Made by a program: the position numbers and the translations under genes. Of a stretch of DNA of 64,000 nucleotides, positions 33,116 to 44,218 are shown piece by piece. Positions within the stretch are counted from its first letter, which is position 1; each line of letters begins with the position of its first letter. Where the stretch lies: positions 1,766,243 to 1,830,242 of the forward strand of contig JAPTHN010000076.1 of assembly GCA_026936325.1 (NCBI GenBank), given 5' to 3'. This DNA is from Platynereis dumerilii (lineage: Eukaryota > Annelida > Polychaeta > Phyllodocida > Nereididae). The notes beneath the pieces were generated by a model. The model was not told the DNA's origin. It was given only the letters and a program-made list of their open reading frames with translations, and did not search any database.

Positions 33116-33255
33116 TTTGTATCAGTCAGTGTATCAGTCAGTGTATCAGTCAGTGTATTAGTCAGTGTATCAGACAGTGTATCAGACAGTGTATCAGACA
33201 GTGTATCATAAGTATCAGTCAGTGTATCAGTCTGCGAATCAGTCAGTGTATGGCC
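33116..33255 (+). repeat. 12-bp minisatellite in E1 (GTATCAGTCAGT)
   Basis: About 11 units of GTATCAGTCAGT and GTATCAGACAGT. Stop-free frames across it are artefacts. Confidence 0.8.
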
Positions 33256-33889
33256 ACAAACCAATTGACATGTTACAGTAAGGGTTTATCTGTCTGCTGA
33301 CTATATGTCACATCACAACTACTCCACGGACAGGTAGTCTTTAAGTACTTCCATATATCTGTGCACACTATGTACATTCTAAGTAACATGCAAAATTAAA
33401 GGTGATAAATTAATATTACATGTGATATGATTTTGCATGATATTGCAAGTGATATTGTATATTTAATACATTACATGTAACTTTACATTTGATATTGCAT
33501 AATATTACATGTGATATTGTGTGTGATATTGCATGTAATGTTACATGTGCAAGACGCATGCAATTGCATGTACAAGTTTATGTGCAAGTTCATGTGCGAG
33601 TTTCATGTTCATGTTCAAGTTCATGTCCAATGTCATTTCCGATATCATTTCTGTGTTTTCTCACATTGATTTCACTGCCAACTAGAATCGCAAGCGATGA
33701 TAATATGACCGCCGGCGCTGCTGGACGCCTTTTGCTGATCAAGTGCAATCAAGTGTGACTGTGTCGATCCATAAAAGATGAATAACAATTTGTGTTTTGA
33801 GTGCAGCTTGTTTGGACCTGGCTTAAAAAAGCTCAGTCGTATAATAATAATAATAAATAGATATATATTCGTTGTTGTCCATGGCGCAG

Positions 33890-34560
33890 TGGGGCCTCTA
33901 TTTGACGGGGGGTTTATTCGAGGGGCGTATATGTGTACATCCATTGTGCATGCCTGTGTACGGCCATCGTCAAGTGTACGCCCATCTGTAGCTCGTCTGG
34001 CATGCCCATCTGTGTGTTCACGCCAATTTGTGTGTACACACCCATCTGTGTACGCACCCATTTGCGTGGGCATGTCCACCTGAATGCCTATCTGTGTGGG
34101 CACGCCCACCTGTACACCCATCTATGTGTACACCCACCTGTAGGCCTATGCCCATCTCTTGAGTGTATGCCCATCTGTGTTGGTAGTACTTGGTACCCTC
34201 ATCTGTGAGTGCATGCCTTCTTAGTGTGCACGCCCCCCTTTACACCTAGCTGGGAGTACGACCGTCTGTGTGAGTATGCCAATTTGTGTGTGCACAGCCA
34301 CCTTCGTGTGCACGCCCATTGATATGGCCATCTGTGTGCGCATGCCCATATGTACAGCCATCTGCATGTATACGCCCATATCAGCACGCCCGTCAGTGTG
34401 TGTAAGCCCATCTGTGCGTGCACGCCCATCTGTGTGTGCATGCCCATTTGTATGTGCATGGCCATCTGTATGCCCATCCCAGTGTGGATGCCCATGTGTG
34501 TGTGGACGCCCATGTGTGTCTGCAGGGCCACCTGTGTGTACACACACATCTGTCAGTGCA
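33890..34560. repeat. Degenerate CGCCCATCTGTGTG minisatellite (in E4)
   Basis: Irregular 12-24-bp units with CCCATCTGTGTG and GTGCACGCCCATC. Frames of 90-140 codons on both strands reflect the unit. Confidence 0.75.
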
Positions 34561-34770
34561 GGCCCACAAAGCAGTGCTGTGATGTGGTCTGTAATGCAGT
34601 GCAGTTATGCAGTGCAAAAAAGCACTGTAGAAATACAGTGCAGTAATGAAGTGTTGTGCTGCAGTGCTGTAATGCATTGCAGTAATGAGGTTCTGTGATG
34701 CAGTGCAGTAACACAGAGCTGCAATGCAGACTGCAGTGTTGTAATGCAAGGCAGTGATGCAGTGCAGTTA
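34560..34770. repeat. GCAGTGCTGTAATGCAGT-type short tandem repeat (in E4)
   Basis: Variations of GCAGTAATG and GCAGTGCTG recur every ~10-15 bp. Confidence 0.7.
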
Positions 34771-34773
34771 TGT

Positions 34774-35965
34774 GTCCACGGGGGCATGGCCCCGTGTCCG
34801 CGGGGGCATGTCCCCGTGTCCGCGGGGGCATGTCCCCATGTCCGCGGGGGCATGTTCCCGGGGGCATGTCCCCATGTCCCCCGGGCATGTCCCCAGGGGT
34901 ATGTCCCCATGTCCCTGGGGGCATGTCCCCGCGGGCATGTCCCCATGTCCTCGGGGGTATGTCCCAATGGCCCCGGAGGTATGTCCCCGGGGGTATGCCC
35001 CCATGTCCCTGGGGGTATGTCCCCATGGCCCCGGGGTATGCCCCCATGTCCCCGGGGTATGTCCCCATGTCCCCGGGGTATGTCCCCATGTCCCCGGGGT
35101 ATGTCCCCATGTCCCCGGGGTATGTCCCCATGTCCCCGGGGGCATGTCCCCATGTATGTCCCCGGGGGCATGCCCCCATGTCCCCGGGGGCATGTCCCCA
35201 TGTCCCCGGGGGCATGTCCCCATGTCCCCGGGGGCATGTCCCCATGTCCCCGGGGGGCATGACCCCATGTCCCCTGGGGCATGTCCCCATGTCCCGGGGG
35301 TATGTCCCCATGGCCCCGGGGGCATGTCCCCATGTCCACGGGGGCATGTCCCCATGTCCGCGGGGGCATGTCCCCATGTCCGCGAGGGCATGTCCCCATG
35401 TCCGCGAGGGCATGTCCCCATGTCCGCGGGGGCATGTCCCCATGTCCGCGGGGCATGTCCCCATGTCCGCGGGGGCATGTCCCCATGTCCGCGGGGGCAT
35501 GTCCCCATGTCCGCGGGGGCATGTCCCCATGTCTGCGGGGGCATGTCCCCATGTCCGCGGGGGCATGTCCCCATGTCCGCGGGGGCATGTCCCCATGAAC
35601 CCGGGGGCATGTCCCCATGAACCCGGGGGCATGTCCCCATGTCCCCGGGGGCCATGTCCCCATGTCCCCGAGGGGCATGTCCCCATGTCCCAGGGGCATG
35701 TCCCCATGTCCCAGGGGGCATGTCCCCATGTCCCAGGGGGCATGTCCCCATGTCCCCGGGGGCATGGCCCCATGTCCCCGGGGCATGTCCCCATGTCCCC
35801 GGGGGCATGTCCCCATGTCCCCGGGGGCATGTCCCCATGTCCCGGGGGGCATGTCTCCATGTCCCCGGGGGCATGTCCCCATGTCCCCGGGGGCATGTCC
35901 CCATGTCCCCATGTCCGGGGGGGCATGTCCCCATGTCCGCGGGGGTATGTCCCCATGTCCGCAGG
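34774..35965. repeat. 22-bp GC-rich minisatellite, ~54 copies, stop-free in all six frames (in E4)
   Basis: The unit is CCGCGGGGGC followed by ATGTCCCCATGT, with CCCC in place of CCGC in about half the copies. The 22-bp period makes each translated frame repeat every 22 residues. No stop codon arises on either strand, giving overlapping open frames of up to 467 codons. None is a credible gene. Each unit is a near-palindrome around CATG (GGGGCATGTCCCC) and has G4-G5 and C4 runs. Confidence 0.9.
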
Positions 35966-36056
35966 GGGTTTAGTAGATATTAAATGGTTGCCCCCTTATT
36001 CTTAGTAATAATGGTCGCCCACTCTTTAGTATATATTAAATGGTCGCCCCCTTATC

Positions 36057-36092
<36 letters not shown>

Positions 36093-36394
36093 GTATATCT
36101 ATCAGCATTGCTTAGTAGATATTAAATGGTTGCCCCCTTGGTTCATACATTCTTAGTAATAATGGTCGCCCCCTCCTTAGTAGATATTAAATGGTCGCCC
36201 CTTATCCTATCTATCTATCTATGTATCTATCTATCTATATCTATCATCATTGCTTAGTAGATATTAAATGGTTGCCCCCTTGGTTCATTCATGCATGTAC
36301 TTTTGTTATCTTAGCACCTTAGTAGATATTAAATGGTTGCCCCCTTATTCTTAGGAGATATTAAATGGTCGCCCCCTTATCCTTAGTAGATACC

Positions 36395-36429
<35 letters not shown>

Positions 36430-36430
36430 C
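35966..36430. repeat. TTAGTAGATATTAAATGGT(C/T)GCCCCC repeats with TATC microsatellites (in E4)
   Basis: About eight copies of a ~30-bp unit are interspersed with (TATC)n at 36058-36092, ~36205-36235 and ~36395-36427. Confidence 0.8.
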
Positions 36431-36545
36431 ATCATTGATTGCCATCATTGATTGCCATCATTGATTGCCATCATTGATTGCCATCATTGACTGCCATCAT
36501 TGACTGCCATAATTGACTGCCATCATTGACTGCCATCATTGATTA
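36430..36545. repeat. 13-bp minisatellite CATCATTGATTGC (in E4)
   Basis: About nine units, with CTGC replacing TTGC in the later ones. Confidence 0.8.
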
Positions 36546-37048
36546 CCTTTGTCTACGACTCCGCCACATAAATCCTCCGACACCCTCCGACACATGAAAT
36601 CCCGCCATGTGACCGCATAAAAACAGAGATCAGCCTAAAGGCGATCAATAAGAGTTTGGCTGCTTTTGAGACATCCCCCAGCAGTCAAGCGGTCCAAGCA
36701 GGTCTAATCTGGCACAGTGCCAAAAATCACGAAAACAACATTCAGATAGCCAAAATAACAATAAGGTGGGGTGTTTCACTGAAAAATCATGAATCTCAGA
36801 AAGGTATGAAAGACCCCTTGGATCATTCTGGTTTTCAGGGGTTGAGTAAAGAATGTAAAGTTATGTTTATATAGCAACTTTCATGATTGTACATTGAGTG
36901 TAACTTGTTCTATCCATCCCCAAAAATGTGAGTTAAATGGTACAATACGGGGGTAAAAGCAAAATGACCGCGCCAGCGCTGGCGGCGGTCATAATAATTA
37001 TATGATAGGTGAAGTTTTGTCACCGCATCGCGGTTACCCGATTTCTAG

Positions 37049-38393
37049 TATTCAAGTTGCGTTCGTACTTTCCAAAAAAGGTCCTCGAAAAATTTTCAAA
37101 AAATTCATGAAGGAAGCCCACCATGCCCGTATGACACCCACCCGGTTTCGCCGACCTTGATTCATTTTTCAAGGTCGCAGAGCACTTTGAAGTCAGATTT
37201 TCCATACTTTTGAAATGCCCAAATCTCATCCGGTTACGCCCGGATTTCGTTTCTGTCACTTTTATTAGGTTCCACATGCTTTTTGCAAGTTACAAAGTGA
37301 GACTTCCGAAAACGCAGGTCCAGGTCCAAGATGGCTACGGCCATTTTTAGTACTAAGCGATTGTCGCACGAGATGTCAGAAACCGTAAGCCCCAGGGTTT
37401 TCAAAGTGAGGCCAAAAGCTGGCTTGGTGGCCGGGCCAGTGCTGTAAGTTATAACTGTGGTGATCCCATGTTTGGTTATGCAGTTACATAATTTTAAATA
37501 TTGACCGCGTCATCAAAACCAGCAATTATCCTACGGTGCACCCCCCCCCCCCCCTTTGAATTATGCTTTTTGCTGAAACTCCTGTGGTCTAATACTGTAG
37601 AAAGCCAAAATATACCTAATTCAAGCCTTCTCTATGTTATATAAGCAACCTGCAAGCTGAAATACTCGCAGAAGACTCCATTCTAGCAGACGACACATGT
37701 CTTATGGTTTCGAGTCCCGCAGTAAACAAAAAGCTGTGCTGTGATTGGCTGACTTAATGCAGGTGAACTTTGAAGTTGAGGCTGCAGGCCAGTAAATAGC
37801 ATGGAAATTGGTTAGAATGGAGTAGATTAGCATCACTATGGCTGTGACATGGACCGGGATTGCCCCGGAAACAGGTCAAAACAGAAAAACCGCATATTTT
37901 TGGCGGGAAAAGCTGAAACACCGCATTGTGGGGGTGCCGGTGGCAGTTTAATGCCTTTCTGGACCCCTTCCCCCTAGAATTGCATGGTTTTGTGATTCTA
38001 GGCCTTTGCATAGGCCTATGTGGGTCCATTACGGCATTCGCATGCTAAAAGATAGGAAAATGGGCCTTCCGGTCAGAATCAACCTGAACGTACTCGGGCC
38101 AAATGTCTTGACACATTACTAATCCTCACTAGTAGAGCAGTATTTCCTGCAAAAATGATGAAAATCGCATCATTTCTGAGCCCCCAAATTGCCAAAAACC
38201 TCCGTTTTTGCATTTTTCAAGAAAAAATCGCCCCGTCACAGGAAATTGATTTTGAGGGCTGAAAGTGGCTCTGAAAGATTGCTTGGAGTCGGACCCATAA
38301 CCTAATACCCTTACTTTAGTTACATTGTACCAATAACACCCCGATTATAGGCGGTGAAGTTTTGTCACCGCTTCGCGGTTACCCGGTCTCTAG
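37049..38393 (+). repeat. Headless unit U1 (type a)
   Basis: 1,345 bp starting TATTCAAGTTGCGTTCG after E1's CTAG and ending GGCGGTGAAGTTTTGTC, hairpin ACCGC-TTC-GCGGT, TACCCGGTCT, CTAG. It shares CTCGAAAAATTTTCAAA and TAATTTTAAATATTGACCGC with E1, so it is a shortened relative. It has no head hairpin and contains a poly-C run. Minus-strand frames of 85 and 91 codons recur in most units only because the units are nearly identical. Confidence 0.8.
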
Positions 38394-39737
38394 TATTCAA
38401 GTTGCGTTCGTACTTTCCAAAAAAGGTCCTCGAAAAATTTTCAAAAAATTCATGAAGGAAGCCCACCATGCCCGTATGACACCCACCCGGTTTCGCCGAC
38501 CTTGATTCATTTTTCAAGGTCGCAGAGCACTTTGAAGTCAGATTTTCCATACTTTTGAAATGCCCAAATCTCATCCGGTTACGCCCGGATTTCGTTTCTG
38601 TCACTTTTATTAGGTTCCACATGCTTTTTGCAAGTTACAAAGTGAGACTTCCGAAAACGCAGGTCCAGGTCCAAGATGGCTACGGCCATTTTTAGTACTA
38701 AGCGATTGTCGCACGAGATGTCAGAAACCGTAAGCCCCAGGGTTTTCAAAGTGAGGCCAAAAGCTGGCTTGGTGGCCGGGCCAGTGCTGTAAGTTATAAC
38801 TGTGGTGATCCCATGTTTGGTTATGCAGTTACATAATTTTAAATATTGACCGCGTCATCAAAACCAGCAATTATCCTACGGTGCACCCCCCCCCCCCCTT
38901 TGAATTATGCTTTTTGCTGAAACTCCTGTGGTCTAATACTGTAGAAAGCCAAAATATACCTAATTCAAGCCTTCTCTATGTTATATAAGCAACCTGCAAG
39001 CTGAAATACTCGCAGAAGACTCCATTCTAGCAGACGACACATGTCTTATGGTTTCGAGTCCCGCAGTAAACAAAAAGCTGTGCTGTGATTGGCTGACTTA
39101 ATGCAGGTGAACTTTGAAGTTGAGGCTGCAGGCCAGTAAATAGCATGGAAATTGGTTAGAATGGAGTAGATTAGCATCACTATGGCTGTGACATGGACCG
39201 GGATTGCCCCGGAAACAGGTCAAAACAGAAAAACCGCATATTTTTGGCGGGAAAAGCTGAAACACCGCATTGTGGGGGTGCCGGTGGCAGTTTAATGCCT
39301 TTCTGGACCCCTTCCCCCTAGAATTGCATGGTTTTGTGATTCTAGGCCTTTGCATAGGCCTATGTGGGTCCATTACGGCATTCGCATGCTAAAAGATAGG
39401 AAAATGGGCCTTCCGGTCAGAATCAACCTGAACGTACTCGGGCCAAATGTCTTGACACATTACTAATCCTCACTAGTAGAGCAGTATTTCCTGCAAAAAT
39501 GATGAAAATCGCATCATTTCTGAGCCCCCAAATTGCCAAAAACCTCCGTTTTTGCATTTTTCAAGAAAAAATCGCCCCGTCACAGGAAATTGATTTTGAG
39601 GGCTGAAAGTGGCTCTGAAAGATTGCTTGGAGTCGGACCCATAACCTAATACCCTTACTTTAGTTACATTGTACCAATAACACCCCGATTATAGGCGGTG
39701 AAGTTTTGTCACCGCTTCGCGGTTACCCGGTCTCTAG
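38394..39737 (+). repeat. Headless unit U2 (type a)
   Basis: Nearly identical to U1; the pair shares ATGATGAAAATCGCATC and AATGGGCC variants, not found together in U3-U6. CTAG at 39734-39737 is followed directly by the head of E2. Confidence 0.8.
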
Positions 39738-41934
39738 TTAAACTTCACCTATTACATAGGTGAAGTTTCTTGTTTTCGTAAATATTATTATTATTATTAT
39801 TCCGTACAAAAATTTCTTCAAAAAAATCTCAAAAAAATCACATACGGAGTATTACATGACCATATTACACTGACAAAATCGGAATGACCTTGACCTATTT
39901 TTCAAGGTCACAGGCCACTTCAAAGTCTGTTTTTTCACTTACTTTAAGTGATCATATCACGGAAAGTTACAGGCAAATTTCATTTCCCATTTCAATTACA
40001 TGTCCTACATGTAAATTACATAATCTGACCCAATTTCAAGAAAGTAGGTCAAGGTCAATATTTTACAGGTGCCATTTCACTCCCAGAGGTCTCGGTAGGC
40101 AAAGTCAGGATCCGCTAGTCACAGAGTTACAAGCATGACACCAAAAGTTGCCCGAATGACTTACGCATTGCGGAAAGGACTGTGGTGATGATGCCATAGT
40201 TAGTTTTTGAGTTACATAATTTTAAAGATTGACCGGGTCATCAAAACAGGTGACCTTGGGTGTCTCACCTTGAAATATCGATTTTAGGCCATAACAATGT
40301 ATAGTGAACCCCCCCAAAGTAGCCCCCAAAACCCCCATACCCACCTTCAAATTTGACCTTGACCTCATTTTTCAAGGTCATTTGGCCCGTCAAAGTGCAA
40401 AAAGTGCTAATTTCCAAAAATTCTGAAAACTATGTTTTTTTCACGATATCACTTTGATATTTTTTCTCAAGACAGAAAAAAATATGCAAATTTAGGATAT
40501 GCAATCCAATGTCCTGTAACATTTTTCCTTAAGTTTCTACAAAATTCCAAATATTGCATACCGGAGAATTTGGAAAAATGACAAATTATCGCGTTTTTGA
40601 CGAGGAAATATCGATCCGAGAGTGTTACAATATTAAGTTGACCCCCCTATTTTCATGCACTGCCTTTCTGATCATAATATTGGTTTTGACCTAGAAAATG
40701 ATTTTCAAGGTCAAATTCAAGGTCAAATATGACAAAAAATTTTGCGTTTTTGACATGTGATTTTTTTACACAGACAAGGAATCAAGATATTGTTACAAAA
40801 ATGCCAGACATACTTGCTACAATAGTCTAGAGGTATCGTGTAAATTTTCAAGGTCCTCGGATTAACGTACGTCACACCGTAAAGGTCATAAGGTCAAAAA
40901 ATGAAGGAAACATTTAGGATCTTTTTTCACATTTCTCAATTATAGCGTTATTTCAATCGGCCCTAGCTTCGGTCCTAATTGAGTTACAGAGAATCTGAAA
41001 ATAGATTTGGAAAGGCCAAATTCTTCTCTAGTTTCCATATATTGAACATTTTGTCGTAGCTCTGACGGTTTAAAAGATCGCCGGGCCCTGAAAATTTCAT
41101 GTTTTTTGTCATATTTTCACAATTTATCAATTTTTTGACAGGGACGGAATCATCCTTTTTTGATGAACCTGTCTAGACATATTTCTAACTTCTATTTACA
41201 TAATCCTGCCAAGTTATATATATCTTCATTGAACCGTTTTGGTTCTAGAGTGATTTAAAGTTAAAACTGCATATTTTCAGGAATATCTTAAAGGCCATAT
41301 TTCTGAGTTGTACCATCATTTCAATCCGCTCTATATCCGGTCCTATTTAAGTTACAGAAAGTCTGAAAACAGATTCGGAAAGCACGCTTTCACCTCTAGC
41401 TGGCATATTTGAAGATTTTGTCAGAGCTCTGACGGTTAAAAAGATCGCCGGACCCTGAAAAATTCATGTTTTTTGTCAAATTTTCACAATTTATCATAGT
41501 TTTGACAAGGAAATAATCATTTTATTTCAATGAAGCTATCTGAGCATATTGTCATCTTTCGTTTACATAAAACTGGCAGGTTATATATGTTTCCATTGAA
41601 CCATTTTGGTTCTAGAGTAATTTTAAGCTAAGTAATACATATTTTCAGTAAGTCCATATTTCTGAATTGTACAATTATTTGAATCGGTCGTATCTCCGGT
41701 TCTAATAAAGTTACAGAGAATCTGAATACGGATTTGGAAAGCCAAAATTCTGTTCTAGCTTCCATATTCAAAAATTTTCTTGTATCATGGACGCCTAAAA
41801 AGATCGCCGGACCCTGAAAAATGTATATTTTCAGAAATTGCAGTCATTTCCAAATGTTTTCAGGACTAGAAGTAATTTAGCCAAGAAATTCCTGAAATTC
41901 CAATATGAGAACGGTGCCAGTTTCAATGAGCAGA

Positions 41935-42165
41935 TGTACTGGTCGATGTACTGGTCGATGTACTGGTCGATGTACTGGTCGATGTTCTGGTCGATGTACT
42001 GGTCGATGTACTGGTCGATGTACTGGTTGATGTACTGGTTGATGTACTGGTCGATGTACTGGTCGATGTACTGGTCGATGTACTGGTCGATGTTCTGGTT
42101 CATGTACTGGTTCATGTACAGGTTCATGAACTGGTCAATGGACTGGTCCAAGTACTGTCCATGTA
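41935..42165 (+). repeat. 12-bp minisatellite GTCGATGTACTG in E2
   Basis: About 19 units. The Met/Tyr/Trp/Ser or Asp/Gln/Tyr/Ile frames across it are artefacts. Confidence 0.85.
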
Positions 42166-42584
42166 CTAGTCCATGCTATTTTCTATATATGTTATATTCA
42201 TGAAGCTCAAATTCTCCTCCTGTTTTCATTATCTGAATTTTTTCTTGTAGCTCTGACGGGTTTAAAAGATTCCCTGACATGTTTCAGTAAGGATTTATTG
42301 CAGGGTTTATCTGTCTGCTGACTATATGTCACATCACAGCTAGTCCATGGACAGATAGTTTATAAGTGCTTTCATATATCTGTGCACACTATGTACATTT
42401 TAATTGACATGCAAAATTACAGGTAACAAATTGATATTGTGTGTGATGATTTAGCATGATATTGCAAGTGACTTTGTATGTTTAATACATTGAATGTAAC
42501 TTTGCATGTGATACAGCGTAATATTGCATGTGATATTGTGTGTGATATTGCATGTAATACTACATGTGCAAGACCTGTGCAATT

Positions 42585-42745
42585 ACATTCATGTTCAAGT
42601 TCATGTTCAAGTTCATGTTCAAGTTCATGTTCAAGTTCATGTTCAAGTTCATGTTCAAGTTCATGTTCAAGTTCATGTTCAAGTGCATGTTCAAATTCGT
42701 GTTCAAATTCGTGTTCAAATTCGTGTTCAAATTCGTGTTCAAATT
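42585..42745 (+). repeat. 12-bp minisatellite GTTCATGTTCAA in E2
   Basis: About 13 units shifting from CATGTTCAAGTT to CGTGTTCAAATT. E1 holds a short version (CATGTGCAAGTT) at ~33540-33650. Confidence 0.85.
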
Positions 42746-42875
42746 CATTATTTCCAATTTCATTTCCAATATTATTTCCCATATCATTTCCATGTTTTCT
42801 CACTTTCGTTTCATTGCCAATAATTACTATGATAGGTGAAGTTTTGTCACCGCATCGCGGTTACCCGATTTCTAG

Positions 42876-44218
42876 TATTCAAGTTGCGTTCGTACTTTCC
42901 AAAAAAGGTCCTCGAAAAATTTTCAAAAAATTCATGAAGGAAGCCCACCATGCCCGTATGACACCCACCCGGTTTCGCCGACCTTGATTCATTTTTCAAG
43001 GTCGCAGAGCACTTTGAAGTCAGATTTTCCATACTTTTGAAATGCCCAAATCTCATCCGGTTACGCCCGGATTTTGTTTCTGTCACTTTTATTAGGTTCC
43101 ACATGCTTTTTGCAAGTTACAAAGTGAGACTTCCGAAAACGCAGGTCCAGGTCCAAGATGGCTACGGCCATTTTTAGTACTAAGCGATTGTCGCACGAGA
43201 TGTCAGAAACCGTAAGCCCCAGGGTTTTCAAAGTGAGGCCAAAAGCTGGCTTGGTGGCCGGGCCAGTGCTGTAAGTTATAACTGTGGTGATCCCATGTTT
43301 GGTTATGCAGTTACATAATTTTAAATATTGACCGCGTCATCAAAACCAGCAATTATCCTACGGTGCACCCCCCCCCGCCTTTAAATTATGCTTTTTGCTG
43401 AAACTCCTGTGGTCTAATACTGTAGAAAGCCAAAATATACCTAATTCAAGCCTTCTCTATGTTATATAAGCAACCTGCAAGCTGAAATACTTGCAGAAGA
43501 CTCCATTCTAGCAGACGACACATGTCTTATGGTTTCGAGTCCCGCAGTAAACAAAAAGCTGTGCTGTGATTGGCTGACTTAATGCAAGTGAACTTTGAAG
43601 TTGAGGCTGCAGGCCAGTAAATAGCATGGAAATTGGTTAGAATGGAGTAGATTAGCATCACTATGGCTGTGACATGGACCGGGATTGCCCCGGAAACAGG
43701 TCAAAACAGAAAAACCGCATATTTTTGGCGGGAAAAGCTGAAACACCGCATTGTGGGGGTGCCGGTGGCAGTTTAATGCCTTTCTGGACCCCTTCCCCCT
43801 AGAATTGCATGGTTTTGTGATTCTAGGCCTTTGCATAGGCCTATGTGGGTCCATTACGGCATTCGCATGCTAAAAGATAGGAAAATGGTCCTTCCGGTCA
43901 GAATCAACCTGAACGTACTCGGGCCAAATGTCTTGACACATTACTAATCCTCACTAGTAGAGCAGCATTTCCTGCAAAAATGGTGAAAATGGCATCATTT
44001 CTGAGCCCCCAAATTGCCAAAAACCTCCGTTTTTGCATTTTTCAAGAAAAAATCGCCCCGTCACAGGAAATTGATTTTGAGGGCTGAAAGTGGCTCTGAA
44101 AGATTGCTTGGAGTCGGACCCATAACCTAATACCCTTACTTTAGTTACATTGTACCAATAACACCCCGATTATAGGCGGTGAAGTTTTGTCACCGCTTCG
44201 CGGTTACCCGGTCTCTAG
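42876..44218 (+). repeat. Headless unit U3 (type a start)
   Basis: 1,343 bp. It starts like U1/U2 but shares AATGGTCC and ATGGTGAAAATGGCATC with U4-U6, so it is a bridge between the two groups. The poly-C run is interrupted (CCCCCCCGCC). Confidence 0.8.

Larger units (their letters stand above)
33682..36994 (-). mobile_element. Helitron-like element E4 in antisense orientation inside E1
   Basis: On the minus strand it starts TTATGACCGCCGCCAGCGCT with a hairpin whose right arm is GCGGTCAT. It ends GGCGGTCATATTATC, hairpin ATCGC-TT-GCGAT, T, CTAG (33682-33685). The head-arm word GCGGTCAT is thus repeated before the 3' hairpin, as in E1, although the hairpin-CTAG gap is shorter. E2 has the uninterrupted version of the target (GCCAA|TAATTA), confirming an insertion with A on the 5' side and T on the 3' side. 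The interior is mostly minisatellite. The ~430 bp at 36545-36960 holds unrecognised unique sequence. Confidence 0.62.
31052..37048 (+). mobile_element. Helitron-like element E1 (GGTGAAGTTT family), with nested antisense E4
   Basis: The head TTAAACTTCACC-TATTCC-ATAGGTGAAGTTT is followed by TCTTGTTTTCGTAAATA and (ATT)n. The 3' end reads ATAGGTGAAGTTTTGTC, hairpin ACCGC-ATC-GCGGT, TACCCGATTT, CTAG (37045-37048). The body has many TCAAGGTCA words, two ~367-bp modules (core GATCGCCGGACCCTGAAAA at 32398 and 32765), and 12-bp minisatellites at 32870-33005 and 33116-33255. The coding-free body lacks Rep/helicase. Closely related to E2. E4 interrupts it at 33682-36994. Confidence 0.72.
39738..42875 (+). 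mobile_element. Helitron-like element E2 (GGTGAAGTTT family)
   Basis: The head TTAAACTTCACC-TATTAC-ATAGGTGAAGTTT is followed by (ATT)n. The 3' end has the same GCATCGCGG hairpin and GATTTCTAG as E1 (CTAG 42872-42875). Three ~365-bp modules carry GATCGCCGG cores at 41076, 41443 and 41802. It inserted exactly at the U2/U3 boundary. Two 12-bp minisatellites lie before the 3' end. It is the best uninterrupted copy of this family in the window. Confidence 0.75.

Noticed and set aside
34553-36005. Long open frames (288-467 codons) on both strands
   Set aside because: They come from the 22-bp minisatellite, whose unit has no stop in any frame; composition is Met/Pro/His/Gly/Cys repeats with no recognisable domain.
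30989-38393. E0 head plus U1 as one complete element interrupted by E1
   Set aside because: Position fits, but U1's 3' end repeats GGTGAAGTTT, not E0's GGTGAATGCT arm, so the pairing rule seen in other members fails. Kept only as a possibility.
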